Shown: piece by piece, positions 23,454 through 35,840 of the stretch
Numbering within the stretch: the stretch's first letter is position 1
How the letters are laid out: each line of letters begins with the position of its first letter
DNA from: Porites lobata
Lineage: Eukaryota; Cnidaria; Anthozoa; Scleractinia; Poritidae
Assembly: GCA_942486035.1 (NCBI GenBank)
Contig: CALNXK010000041.1
Span: 3,035,001-3,099,000 of the forward strand
Length of the DNA: 64,000 nucleotides
Direction: 5' to 3'
The notes under the pieces: model-generated
The model's input: only the letters and a program-made list of their open reading frames with translations
Databases searched by the model: none
What the model was told of the DNA's origin: nothing
Translations under genes and position numbers: made by a program

Positions 23454-26400
23454 TTGTATCACTGATCGACAGCTCTGGTTCCGAAACAAAAAGTCCTCGA
23501 ATCGCGGACTTCCGGCTTGTTAGCAGTCGTCGGAAGGAAACCAGAGGTACAGATTTAAACACAGTAGGATGAGAGAACGATGGCGCATGCCGTCACTTCT
23601 AGTGACCGATCTTAATCCACTATACACACAGAATCTTTGCGACCCCCTCAAATTCGTTCTCGCTATAAACGTATTATTCCATTTCTTACCAAAATACCCT
23701 TAATCCCACTATTAAATTTATATCAAACTGTTCATTGAAATCTTTCTGCTTTCTCTACATCAAGGTTTCCCTCAATGATGTTATCGATCATTGAAATTGT
23801 TCTTTAAACTAAACCTACGGCCGAACATCAGTACCGAGTTTTACCCTCATCATGTCACCCCTTACACACTTATTCCCTGAGAATACGACGTATATGTTCC
23901 TTCCACGATACAACGTATATTCATACTATCACTTACACTCACACAAGCGACTCAACCACACGTATCCCTCTAGTTGTCGGATACCACCCAGCTATTCGCT
24001 CAATATCATCTATTTTTCACAAGCACATTTACATTCTTTCATCCTCCCAACTTGGTGCTACTTTGTTTAAATCTATACCACTCGTTACCTTTCTACGTAC
24101 TATCGCTATGTGGACTTCCCGTTCGGAACCAGAACTCTCGATTCATGTTATGGTGTTATACGCTGTTCAAAATCCTATATTTCTCAGCAGGACCGTCGAG
24201 AACGAGCGATACAGGCGGCCATCTTGACCGGGTCTAGCTTCAACTACTTAAAGGGCGGGGGACGGTTTGGGAACCCCCAGGCCTGCTCTCTCGGTACTGA
24301 CATTTGAATCCAATTACAAAATGGCTGCCAGTGAAATTAAAGCGAGCGCTCGATCTCGACGATCTTACGAAAACAAGGGGACTGTGAACAGTCTACCAAT
24401 GTTATAATTGATTGTAAATAATTATTTCATCACTTTAACTAAAGGCAGTTGTAATAAGACAGTCATTTCTTTAGGTTCCGTAGGTCTCCTGGTCTGCAAT
24501 TCCACAGATTAGTCTTACCCTGAATCTCTTGACATTTTATCAATCGTGTTTCATGTTCGTAAACTGTTTTATTTGACGGCTGTCTAGTCTTCTTTTTTTT
24601 TCTTTTTTTTCTTATATTTGTTTTTCTGTCTAGTCTTCTTGGTATTACAGTTTCGATATGTTAGATGAATTAGTGATTTGTTTTGACTACGGTACTGTTT
24701 CCAAGATTCATTGCGTGCCCGTTTCAAGTGTTTTGACAGAGTGAAGTATTTGAAACGAAAATGGAAGTGCCGTATCAGTTGTCGTTGATGAAAAGGTATG
24801 CCAAATACTAATAAGATGTCAGCCAAAATATCATAGCTTAGAAAACAAAACGTCCCTAAAAATATTGCTCGTTGATAGCCATCTAAGCTTACAAGGTTCG
24901 GTGAGAGAAGTGTAGTTGTCATTGTTGTAGCTTTACAATGGGAATTTCTCAGTTGTAATCAAAACGAAGAACTAGGGCTCTAGTATCAGGGTTTATACTT
25001 GAATTATGTTTTAGCAGTCGCATATTGTCCTGTATCTAATATCCTATTTATAAATGTATGGCTATATTCAAGTTCGCCATGACATGTAGCAGGTTTTTAA
25101 GAGTTAAGGATTAGTCGATGAACTTTGCTAACTCTCCTATCTTTATCGAAACTATAGAATTGTGTTGATTTCGAATTGACCACGCCCTTTTTTTAATGCG
25201 TATGTACAGCGTACAACAAAGGCAGGCACTTATTTGAATTTTGATTCTGTTTCTACTTTTTTACTGTTCTTTCCGGTATTAGTCAGTACCAATATAAACA
25301 AACGATCTGCGTCTCTGTACGATATTTTGTATATTGCAATTCTCAATTGAACTGTAAGCCACATTTGAATTAAGGGGCTAGCATTTAGTTTTTTGAAGAA
25401 TAGCAGGGATTTACAACGTTTCAAAAATCATAATAATCGTTGAAAAATGAGAAGGCGTCGAGCCTGAGATCAAATCGAAAAGAAAGAGATCGAGCTCAAG
25501 TAGAGAAAATTGAACGTTTATATAGGTCTGAAGCTGTGAATGGTTCGGTCAAAGGGTATTACGTATTCCGCGGCACTTAATTTTTAAGAATCTTTTTCTC
25601 CTGTTCACTATATTGATGTCTCATACACTGCCTGTCAACACGTCAGTACAAGGCTAAGAACGCTTAATTAAGCCACATTTTGATGAGGAATGTCTTCTGC
25701 CTCTCCGTGGTTGACGAATAGGGTGAAATTGCAAAAAGAGCAATCAGTGAACTTGGCCGCCGGAACTTTCTTTTATACTTCATTATTGTCAAGTACTTTT
25801 GTTATTGAGTATACAAACGTAAGCCGATCGCGAACCGACTGAAAAGGCTTTGATCGTCAAATTAATCATTATTTATGTACGGACAGTCGAATATATCATC
25901 ACTTTTTTTATCACAATGTTGCAATATAACTAGAGGTTTGGCATTTGGTAGCCCTCCAAATATTGAAGCTCTCCACTCCAGATCTTCCTTTAAATGGTCG
26001 ATATATTACTCCACGAGTCATTTCTATCTGAATTGGAGCACTCTTACATCTGAAATACACCGGAATTGCTGAACAACTTCTCTGTTGTTTGAAATCAATG
26101 GATTCGTTTCCCCTTTGTATTAAGGTGAGTAACTAGCGCATTTTGATTCATCAACTATGAACTAGTTACCTTCTAGTCTGCAAATAGGGTTATACGTTAT
26201 CATACAATTTTAAAAGGGTTATAGTCCTCGTAAATGAGACAGATTCTTCGTTAATAATTGAATTGTTAAAAGTATTACTGGGCTTCGTTCGCCAAGAAAA
26301 GTAGTATTAATAAAAAAAGACGAACAATTTCCAAGGTCTTCTAAGATGCTCGCCTTTAGCCACCAATATTCCAAGAGAAGCACAATCATTGCCTCAACAA

Positions 26401-27020
26401 CCGGTGATTAATTCCGCTGAGCAGTTGAGTTTTAGAAGTGATTTTCATTAGAATCGTCTCTAATTCGATGAAGGGTAGTCGGATACTTATTTCCTTCTGT
26501 AGTGACTCTTACTGCAGTCTGCAAAGTTTTTGATAATACAAACATGATACGCGGCTTATATGATGCAGTACCGCCTGTGCAAAGCTTTTTATCGCGGACA
26601 CGTGTAAAAACAATCATCAGTGAAGTGCGTCGGATCAGAATATAATATTTTAAGCCAAAAAAAAATAAACAAAAATGGTTAAACACGAAGTATGAAGAGA
26701 TATATTATAGTTAATCATTTTTAAAATTCAAGACTGCGCTTATAGCTTAATCATACAGGAACCGTGGCAATTATAATCTGTGTAAAAGGTAAATTGGGAA
26801 AGAAAGACATTAGACTTCTCAGATCTTTCCTAAAGCTGAAGTAGAATCTGTTTGTGAATGGAAATAGACACATCATTTGTGATTGTATTATATTGATAGC
26901 AATTATGATCATTTTCCTCGGTATACTTCCGTTGTTAAATTTTTTTTTGCTCGGAGATGATAGTTTGCCGGCTAAATTTACAAGCTCTCAGTTTAGAAAT
27001 ACCACCAAGACAAGGAAGTA

Positions 27021-27612
27021 CCGTAAAATTCCGAAAATAAGCCCAGGGGCTTATATTTCTCAAAGGCCCTTTTTGAGGGGCTTATTTTTGGAGGGGCTTA
27101 TATTCGGAGGGGCTTATAAACGGAGGGAAGTTTGCGTTTCAAAAGCGGCTAGGCTTATACTTGGAGGAAAATTTGCGTCTCAAAATCGATTGGGCTAGCT
27201 TATAGTTGAAAGGAAATTAATGTCAGTAATTTGCAGAAAGTTTTTACTGAAACTCGCCTTGAGGACGTAGACCTTTCTAAAAGGTGGCCATACGAGTACT
27301 TTGTCCATATGGGTTGAGGAAATCAAGGCCAAAAGTGAAAAGGAACCACGCAAACAGCAATTAACTGTGACTTTCTGACTACAAACACTTGGCAGACATG
27401 AAAGAGTTATTTGGCAAATACAAAAACTTATATGTTACTGTACCGTTTTTGCTTTGTTTTATTTTGTATTTGGGGGCACTTTCAAAGTACAAGCCCCCAG
27501 GGGCTTACATTTTAAGGGGCGATTTAACGGAGGGTTTTTTGCGTGACGAGTTTGAGGGGCTTATATTTGGAGGGGCTTATACATGGAGGGGCTTATTTTC
27601 GGAATTTTACGG
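27021..27612. mobile_element. 592 bp TA-flanked MITE, full length
   Basis: The TIRs are CCGTAAAATTCCGAAAATAA and the reverse complement ending CGGAATTTTACGG, flanked by TA on both sides (27019-27020, 27613-27614). The interior carries many direct and inverted copies of GGGGCTTAT/ATAAGCCCC. The same family is at 43335-43650 and, truncated, at 20574-20645. Confidence 0.85.
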
Positions 27613-27614
27613 TA

Positions 27615-29760
27615 TTTTGAGTTATCGCCCGATATTTGCATTACCGAGGTTGGAATAACTGAAGTTGTCTTGTTATTCATACGTTTTACATGTGTAAAGA
27701 ACTTAAACTTAGTATTGTTCAGCAAGTATTTGGTTGATTCGAACAGTGGCGTCCTGAACAAATAGTACAATTTAGAAAACAAAGAAAATGCAAATAATGC
27801 AATAAAGTACTTCAGGAAATCGTCTTTCTCTGATCTACAGTGAATATTGGCCGTCATCCACATAAATTACTGTCAGCATTTTTATTGCCGGCGACAAGAG
27901 GAGCCCGCAGCCTAATAATGATAAACTTGGTCAGCGGCACTTTATTAACTGTGTAGCGAGATTTTCCTCGATCTGTTCTCATTCTTGAGATTCCCATGTT
28001 CTCCCGACCAATATGCACGGTATGTGGCCGCAAAGGCCCTGGTGTTGAGTTTAAGGTCAGTGATGTCACGGTAATCACGTGAATGCACATGCAAGTGATT
28101 ACAATAAATTATTACATTCGATTCACATGCACACGTAATCCAGGTACACAAGTACTGCATTAAATGGGAGGACTTTTCGATTCGCCTTTCTGGCCTGGAA
28201 TCTATTTACCCAGGAAAGTGAGAGTAGAGCTTGATCTCAGCTTAGTACGGGACAAGTTTTCGCTAAGATACGAGTGTTAGCAAAGTCTAGAAAGCGATGT
28301 ACGTTTATTCACGTTTTACTACAGTGTATGATTTTTATATTTTTTGTACGTTTCCAAGCATGTTACGTCGTTTTCATCCGAGCAAAAGCTTCAATTAAGC
28401 TTTAAACTCCAGTGGTAATTTAAGTTGGTTCATAGTATTGCATATCAACGTCATTGGACACGGATTGAATATTCGATTGAATTTAAATAAGATTTCGTGC
28501 AGTCATGTCTGTAAACATATATTACTTGTGTCACACATTGCTGTTTCAATCTATCTTTGCTGGCGCGAATACAACCGTCTCCTCGCTCCTCACCGTTATA
28601 CAGGCTAATTATTACCAGTTATAATCCACTGATTAATTTTTGAGCTATTTTATTGGCTATTTTGGGTCACGTGGTACCAAATCGGAAGGCGGATATCAGG
28701 TAATACACCCCGTCTGTGTCGATATTTGAGATATTTGCCCTACGATATTCAGTGCCAAGAAAGTAAATAACAAAGTTAACAAAGTGAGTCTCTTTTCAGT
28801 TTTTATCTTCTTTAATAATTGAAATGAAAGCAATAAGAACAAACTTGATTTGTATAATCCAGTTTCACTAAAATTTTGAGCTGTTCGCAACTATCAGTTC
28901 CGGAAAGAAATCAATAAAATAAGCTATGAATCGAAGATGATCAAAATTTATGAATTAAGCTTGATATTTATGCACTTGAACAGGAACAGAAACTTGAATA
29001 CAGTTTTGATCTATGGGGCGTTACGAGAGTTCATTTGACATGACAGCCCGTCAAGCCTTGGTCCAATCACAGTTCAAAAAAAAATCAATCAATCAAAGGG
29101 CTTGTTTGTGTCATTCGCGGGCGCGCTCACCTCTTGTTTTTGTTTTTCTTTCTCTCCCAACATGTTAGAGATGTAAAAAATTGATCAGAGGATTATAAAA
29201 AAAGAATATACCCCTTTTTGTCTTGCGGGTATATTGGATGATAAAGCCCTTATCTGACAGATTGTCCTCAAAATTTCACATTTGCCCTTGAAGCTTCGCT
29301 TCTCGGGCACATGTTTATTTTTCGGACAATCTCTCAGCTGAGGGCAGTATCGAGGCTCTGCTAGGCTAAATTCCGACAAGCGACAGAACGTAAAATGAAA
29401 TCGCGGCAAGAGACAAACTCCCTCGGCCAAATTGCGACAGTGACAGCAAAGCCGAGAATAAGCGACAAAAAACTTTGGTTTGGCTTATTTATCACCAGTC
29501 TGAATACCGAGAAGAAGTAAATTTCGTCAATTTTCCTTCGCTTCAGGGAACGTATCTTATCAGCGATCTTCAGTGGACCCTCCTGAGCTCGCGTCGCGTT
29601 ACACTTCACCAGTTTACCCAACCCCGTACAACTTCTCGGAGTCCTGGGAGCGAGGTTTTCCGTCACATAGTTTAATTTTATGCACGCTTTACATCTCTTG
29701 TATGCTTTGCTTGCTTTGCTCACGTCGTCAGGTAGAACCGTGAGAAGACCACTACGTCTT
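27615..29760. other. Intergenic, no gene seen
   Basis: Small ORFs on both strands lack recognisable motifs. A short imperfect hairpin (GTGATTACA...TGCACACGTAATC) is at about 28085-28140. I see nothing else I can support. Confidence 0.5.
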
Positions 29761-29811
29761 GATTTGTAAGGTGGAGAGGTAAATGTTATGAGCGAAGTGG
29801 CTCATCAGACT

Positions 29812-29856
29812 GCCATGCTGATGAGCCCCAGTAAGGGCGAAACAGCTTTCCATGGC
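29812..29856 (+). ncRNA. Hammerhead ribozyme motif (type I, retrozyme-like)
   Basis: The conserved core CTGATGAG (29818-29825) and CGAAAC (29838-29843) are joined by stem II (G-C-C-C with G-G-G-C) and the loop CAGTAA. Stem I is a perfect 6 bp pairing, GCCATG (29812-29817) with CATGGC (29851-29856), flush with the core. The predicted cleavage is after TTTC (29850), which satisfies N-U-H. Stem III is minimal and has a C-U mismatch, so activity may be weak. Self-cleaving hammerheads of this type occur in Penelope-like elements and small metazoan retrozymes. No other copy was seen in the window. Confidence 0.8.
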
Positions 29857-30112
29857 TGCCACTGCCCGGGTGACATGGCTGTGCACATGCGCGGGGTACT
29901 GGCCAGGCCGTGGGTTGGTGTATGTGTGCCCTTTGCTTTTAGTTTGGCTCATCAAACTAGCGCTTTCCTCCCTATAAATGTAGCGTGAGTCGACTAGTTC
30001 GAAAGTACTACATCTCCATAAAGATTTGTCCATAATTTTTAGGGTTTGCTGTTAAATTGGCCAATTTTTAATGTTTACTGTTTCCGAAGAAAATACTATT
30101 AAGTGTTTGGAG

Positions 30113-30210
30113 GGTTCTTCGGAAATCTTCGGCAATGGTCGGACCTCTTTGTTAGTCTTCAGAAATCTTCGGCAGTCTTTGGGGATCTTCGGTAGCCTTC
30201 GGAAATCTTC
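30113..30210. repeat. Degenerate (AAATCTTCGG)n minisatellite
   Basis: About eight imperfect copies of a TCTTCGG-centred ~10 bp unit. No coding meaning. Confidence 0.6.
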
Positions 30211-30239
30211 TGAAATAATCCGGAATTGTTGTAAAATGA

Positions 30240-32838
30240 CCAAAAATTCCTTGATATACTAAACAAAATAATATTGGCCTTTTTTAGAGCCGTTTTTCTT
30301 TCTTTCTGGAAAAAAAATTACTGTTTCAAAGAATTTTTACTTTTAGTGTTAAAATACCTAAAATTTAACTGTTTCATGTTACAAAACCAAAAAATGAAGT
30401 GTTTAGTTTTATCGAGGTACCCTCCATAAAAGGTATGTTAGAAAATCTCAAGGCTTTCAATCCCCTGCCAGCATTATGATCGTCGGTACCCACTATAGGT
30501 GAAGAGAGACAATGTGATCCAGACTTAAGTTTCTTGTCAATTGTAAGCAACAGGGCGGTGACTCAGGGGGCAGGTAACCTGACCACCGACCTTCCAACCG
30601 CTCTCACAGAGTAGACCACCATGCCTTCACAATTTATCAGGTCAGTTAGTCTTAAAATGTTCAAAGTGGATCACTCAACTGTGAATGTCGATGTATTAGT
30701 TGTTCGATACGCGACATGTCAACTGAGAAATTTCAGAACTATAATGGTTTCTTTACAACGCATCTCTATCCTCCTTTTCTAAAATTCCGACGAAGACAAA
30801 GAATTTCGTTCAATTTCCGAGAGCGACATGAAGCATTTATAAACATCGACACGAGACGTTTTAAAATTTCAGACGAGCGACATGGAACCCGAATTGCAGG
30901 CAGCCATTTGTAAGTCACACAATCCAATTTAGAGGGGTGGATGGGAAAGGGTGAAAAAGCAAAACAACAGCAATAATTAAGACTAAGTTCTCACCATACA
31001 GGATAGTTTTTCGTGCAGACACAAAAAGCTTTCCCGTACAGTATGAACACCTATCCCATATATGACTCTCCTCTTTAGAAATCGGCGCGTCGCAGCTTTG
31101 CTCTGCGGTTACTGGTCATTTGTTTATTCACAACTTTGATTGTACTCGCAGACTGGGTGATTTTATTAAACAGTATATCAGGACCGCCATCAGTGGCATA
31201 ACCTGCCGATGAAGATTTGGGGAATAACTTCATCTTAGAACCTAAACCAAAGGATAACGAAAGAAGGAAGATTATTTTTGTTCTGTTTTGTTCTGTTCTG
31301 TTTCGTTTTGTTTTTATATGCAGTCCAAACATCGCATTTTCGGTATAAACGATCGATAGATACAATACAACGCACCCCTGAAAAGTAGAATAAAATGAAA
31401 TAAAATATTGTTTTTCTTTTTTTTTTCCGTGGTTAAGTAGAAATCCTAATAGAACATCGAGGCCCTTTTTTTTCGTTATATTTTAAGTTTGGGTGACCTG
31501 TGGTTTCGGTGGTTATTCCATGTTCCGCGAGAGTCATTATACTTCCTTAGATTGCCGTTTTTTAGGCAAAATCAAAACTTGGGATATCTAAATTTAACAA
31601 TAGCGATTTGAAAATCCCACTTAATTTAAAAGTAAAATTTTATAAAATTCATTGGAATTTATGATTATGGCTGTGGCTATGGCTATTCTGTGTGTGAAAA
31701 ATCGCGAAAGTTAATTTTGGGGCTTCCTAAGTAAACAAACCCTGGTCCTGCTAGTTACTTGGAATCCGATAGTGGTGGTGGTGTTAAAAGGCAGCTCTTT
31801 AAAAGTTCGTTATATTCTGCAAGCTATGTATATACCCTATTTACTCGAACAAGCGGCGGGGCGCTTATTTAAAACTTCGGCTAAAAGGAGAGGTGCTTAA
31901 TCTGAAGGGAGGCGCTTATTAAATTTTCCTTTCAAAAAACCCGTTTGGTGGACGTCTGTCCTGGGGGTGCGTTCATTTTAACTTTTTTTATTTAACTTGT
32001 CATATCTGTGATTCGAGTACCTCTGTACCGTATATTCTCGATAAGGGCCTACGCTCTAATAAGCGCCTATCCCCGAAAAAGCCCTGACTCACAACCTTAG
32101 CCATAATATCAAACAAGCGCCCTTATCGAATCAGCGCCCTCTCCCCTCCCCATAACTTTCTAAAATAGTAGGAATGCAAGAGGGATACGACGATCTGCAT
32201 ATTAATGACGAGGATAATCTTAAAGGTGAAGCGCAAAGTGATTGCGCGAAAATAGCGGGCGCACCGCAAAGATCGTGACGTCACAGAGATAAACTCCCTT
32301 CCAAACACAACTCTCAGTCAATTAGAGCGGGCGTATTACCGGACTAAATTAGGAACGGGAACGTCAGTTGACAACGGCGCACGCAAATCAAACAACTGGC
32401 TTAACCCTATCGTCAAATGACGTCAAATTCTGTTGTTAAATTAGCCTAGTGAAAAAGTCGGGATTGCACGTGCTATTCACTAAATCACTATGATCTAGAA
32501 ACTCATTTGCAACCTCGACAAAACGAGAAGCGGCCGCCACTGTTACGGTCAGTTTTCAAAACCGGCCAATTTCGCTTCTCGAGGAGTATTACTAATAGTC
32601 TCCTAGTAGCGTAGCCAATAAAAATGCAGGATTTGCATTAGTCCACAAGTGGGTGATACTAAAATGGGATAGGGTCTCTGACACGTGTGAGAGGCTAGCG
32701 GCACATACCAGGAAAAATTGACCCAAGTATTCCCCTGGTAGCTGTCGTGACGTCAAGATCAAAAGCAACTATAGCAACTGACTATTGTGAGATTAACTAC
32801 TATGAACAATTCTAATAAAAAATACTTTGAATTTGCAG
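30240..32838. other. Intergenic and probable intron 5' of family gene 3
   Basis: No ORF is recognisable. 31850-32150 holds CGCTTATT/AATAAGCGCC motifs in both orientations, probably a decayed relative of the CCGTAAAATTCC-type MITEs. A TTCTG/TTTTG simple repeat lies at 31278-31315. The first exon of gene 3 should be here, because the main exon begins at a 3' splice site (TTTGAATTTGCAG), but I could not identify it. Confidence 0.45.
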
Positions 32839-33378
32839 CTCGTGATTCTTTCATTTTTTGTGTTCATAACACGTTTGCCTGGCACAAAGCAGGACGACGA
32901 CCGTTCATCGCCATGTAGCACTCCAGTCACGGTCGAAGACGCCAAGGCGGAGTTACAGGCAAATGGCATAGCTATCAACAAGAACTACATGGCGTTCACT
33001 TTGGCAGAAGCAAAATTAAACTTCAAAAATCTCGTCACTATGGAACCTATGAATTTTTCATCGATAGTAAAACGGATAGTGAGTCCTTTAGGCCATGTGA
33101 CCGAGATTGTAGGCTGTTATCCAGAAAAAGTACCCCAAGATTTTTGCACGAGGTGCTCCGCACGCACTACACAACCCGAGTACATATACCCTCGCTACTT
33201 CAATACAATTATCTGCGACCAGCGTGGTGGGAGTTGCGGTTCTGGAGCTCAGGGGGAATGTAAAGAGTTTGGTAAGGACCAGGACCTGGCGCAATATGAT
33301 CCAACGGCACCGTGTGGTGATCGCTTTAAAACAGTTACACACCAACTGAAGTTGTGCTGTGGATGCGAATTGATTTAA
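32839..33378 (+). CDS. Secreted pro-protein with C-terminal cystine-knot-like domain, family gene 3 (main exon)
   Basis: The frame starts at the splice acceptor and opens with L-V-I-L-S-F-F-V-F-I, a signal-peptide core; it stops at TAA 33376-33378 (179 residues). The N-terminal module is N-G-I-A-I-N-K-N-Y-M-A-F-T-L-A-E-A-K-L-N-F-K-N-L-V. A short V-K-R precedes the mature domain, a weaker cleavage site than in genes 1 and 2. Ten cysteines: C-x9-C-x2-C-x19-C-x6-C-x7-C-x31-C-C-x-C plus one extra in the last loop. Y-P-R-Y-F-N-T-I-I-C replaces the usual P-R-Y-I-N-E. It is the most divergent intact member and probably has its own receptor or partner preference, which is an inference. Confidence 0.8.
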   Translation, partial: LVILSFFVFITRLPGTKQDDDRSSPCSTPVTVEDAKAELQANGIAINKNYMAFTLAEAKLNFKNLVTMEPMNFSSIVKRIVSPLGHVTEIVGCYPEKVPQDFCTRCSARTTQPEYIYPRYFNTIICDQRGGSCGSGAQGECKEFGKDQDLAQYDPTAPCGDRFKTVTHQLKLCCGCELI

Positions 33379-34314
33379 AAAACCGACAAGCGAAGTTTAC
33401 TGAAACCAGTGACGTTGAATGTCTTGGCTTAATAAGTAAAAACATCACATTATCACAAATAAGAAGGGTGTAGAGGGTGGGGGGTGTTCGCTTTACACTC
33501 ATAACCTGATATAAGCACAACACAACGTTTGAACACATTTACTTAAGTCACCGGCCGAAGTGCTACGCTTTTATGTCATTGTAGGTTAATCTTTGTAAGG
33601 AGCACCCAACGACCAAATGTTTCCAAATACGACGGAAGTCTCTTAAGTCAAATTGTTTTCTCTACCCTTAGAAGCCTGATTGGAGCTGTGTTTAAAAGCA
33701 TTTATCTGTTTTGGATTTGCTCCTTCGTACAGTCATTTTAACCGAGAAAAGACTTTGGGTGCCCCTGAAGTGGATATAGCAATGGCCTATTGTTTATACT
33801 CCTTGGATGTGTTTCCTTGATGTTTAAAAAAATGCCGAATTCTGAGTATTTGCCCGTCCAAAACCTTTGTACTTTAGGAATAACCGCGGCAGGTTGTAGT
33901 TTAAGGCATCATGCTTACAGTTTTAAAGATACTCATTTTATAAACTTTAATAAAAACTGATATAAGGAAAAACATTTTCGAACGCTTTTTGAGGAAATCT
34001 CGTTTCCTCTGAAAATGGAAATCAGGTGAAATCAGGTGTAACTTGTGAGTGACCTGTATGCAATTTAATTTTAATTAAATAAATTAATTTTTAGTATGTT
34101 TAATGTTGGAGAATATTCTTTGTATGGGAATTTAGTTTCCCCCGCTTCAGTCATGCACCTTTTGTATTTTTCTGTATTAATTCTTCGTATTGGCATGGCA
34201 AAATATTAATAAACTTAAACTTAAGGGTTCAGTGTGAATGTTTGGACACAACTTAGAAACAAGTTTGCAGTTAGACTCCAAGGGTTATTGTAGAGATAAT
34301 AAATGACAATAACA
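33379..34314. other. 3' flank of family gene 3
   Basis: No gene is seen. A possible polyadenylation signal, AATAAA, lies near 33950. Nothing else could be supported. Confidence 0.45.
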
Positions 34315-34346
<32 letters not shown>

Positions 34347-34480
34347 TTAGAAAAAAGTTGCAGTGTTTGTGCGAATAGACGCCAAGGGTTATTGCATAGA
34401 TAATAAATGATAATAATAATAATACAATAATAATAACAATAATAATAATAATAATAATAATAATATAGCGCTTTTCAGCT
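34315..34480 (-). repeat. (AAT)n microsatellites with LINE-type 3' tail
   Basis: There are two AAT arrays (34315-34345 and 34411-34465). Each is preceded by the same ...CCAAGGGTTATTG...AGATAATAAATGA sequence, a local duplication. The second array runs into ATATAGCGCTTTTCAGC. The same AAT-then-ATATAGCGC pattern marks the 3' end of the minus-strand LINE at 57521-58505, so this is probably a stub of such an element. Confidence 0.5.
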
Positions 34481-34863
34481 ACTCTTTCACATATATTTAG
34501 CTTAAACTAAAAGTGGAGCTCCCGACTCGTTAATACATTAATTTTGTAATTTACTACAAACAATAAACTTGAAAGCCCAGAATCTATACACATGCACCGC
34601 GCTTAACTTTAGGGGAGCTTTGGGCGACATGACTTTTGCAGGGCTCAGTGATTTTTGGACTGAAAAAATTATCTTCAAATATTCCTGCATCGAGTGTTTT
34701 TACACACGATCACAGTAGCAGCTGGCTTCGAAAAACATTCTTGCCCGAACTTAATCCCCGATTTGGCCATCTGCACCTCTCTCTTTTCTAAAACTAACAG
34801 CGCAGCCCAATAATGTTTTTTCTTTTTGAAAACTTTTCGTTCGAATACACGATTAATGTTTAA

Positions 34864-35352
34864 GGGGGCATTACGGTTGTTTTTGGGGGGGAAATGATTT
34901 TGATTTTAGAAGGAAATAAGGTATACAGTGGACTCTCTCGTAACGGACACCTCTATAAGACGGACACCTAGAGTTGGTCTCTGCCTTTTTTTACTCCTTT
35001 TATTTGACTCTCTATAAGACAGACATCTCTCTAAGACGGACACTTAGTGCCGGTCCCAAAGGTGTCCGTCTTAGAGAGAGTTGACTGTACACATTAATGG
35101 TATTTCTCTATTAATTACTGACTTCATATTTTTTTTTATTTTTAACGACCCCCAAATAAAATATTTCCAATTTTTCCAAAGTTTTAAACAATCACCCCAC
35201 TACCTCTATACATTCAAAACATTCGAAAAATTATTGAAAGAAGAACCCCAACTTAACTGAGTCATTTTTGGATTGAATGAAATCTTGGCTAGATATTTAA
35301 GAAAAAAGGTGGACATCAACGAAAAACAAATGCTTTTAATCGTACTACCCCC
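34864..35352. mobile_element. 489 bp TTAA-flanked element with nested MITE
   Basis: TTAA lies at 34860-34863 and 35353-35356. The left end is GGGGGCATTACGGTT; the right end read inward is GGGGGTAGTACGATT. A left-end fragment of the same family, also after TTAA, is at 35731-35797. The TA-flanked MITE at 34926-35087 sits inside it. Confidence 0.65.
34926..35087. mobile_element. 162 bp pogo-like MITE
   Basis: CAGTGGACTCTCTCGTAACG at the left and ...AGAGAGAGTTGACTG at the right are inverted and are flanked by TA on both sides. The interior repeats AAGACGGACAC. CAGT ends and TA targets are typical of the pogo/Tigger branch of Tc1-mariner. Confidence 0.85.
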
Positions 35353-35730
35353 TTAAGGAAACGCAAATTCACTCATAGAACGAAAATAGTAATAAGAGGC
35401 AATGTGCTCGATAGTAATCAGGCGTATTTGGCCCATCTTGCCTATGCTGAGGCTGCGTAAGAGGCCAAATGACTTTTACACCGAAACGAAGCTCTGCTCG
35501 AAGAACACCAAAGAAGCTCCCAAACGAGAGAAAAACAAGCCTTCTCCCGATGAGGGGGTAGGGGTAGCAAAGTCTCGGGCGGCCATTTTTGCCTGTTTTT
35601 ATTTTTAGTTTTGTACATAGTTACACAACTTTTCGAAAATCGCTTTTCAACTTGCACAGATATACGACTATCTAGTTTGGAATGTTACTTTTGAGGTAAC
35701 TGTAATATAGAGGAATATGAGGGGAATTAA

Positions 35731-35797
35731 GGGGGCATTACGGTGTTTTTTGGGGGGAAATGATATTGATTTGGGAAGGAAATAAATTAGGGTAGAA
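35731..35797. mobile_element. Left-end fragment of the GGGGGCATTACGG family
   Basis: It follows TTAA (35727-35730) and matches 34864-34921 closely. No right end was found before the next repeat at 35841. Confidence 0.6.
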
Positions 35798-35840
35798 AAG
35801 GATACTACCTCTACAGAAAGCTCGTTTACTTGGGAACTAC

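Larger units (their letters stand above)
20646..27092. repeat. Tandem segmental duplication, copy 2 (uninterrupted)
   Basis: This is a continuous ~6.45 kb copy of 8594-10148 plus 15684-20645. Differences are scattered substitutions and small indels: 16 bp missing near 21458, 6 bp extra near 21772, and about 45 bp missing near 24888 relative to 18390-18440. It keeps the empty TTAA site at 22185-22188. It is followed directly by the rest of the MITE that copy 1 lacks. I see no active gene in it. Confidence 0.95.

Noticed and set aside
17480..26686. ORFs that occur in both duplication copies (for example 18119-18475 and 24584-24922)
   Set aside because: Their conservation follows from the recent duplication of the whole segment. 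They differ in length by frameshifts and have no codon-like pattern or domain.
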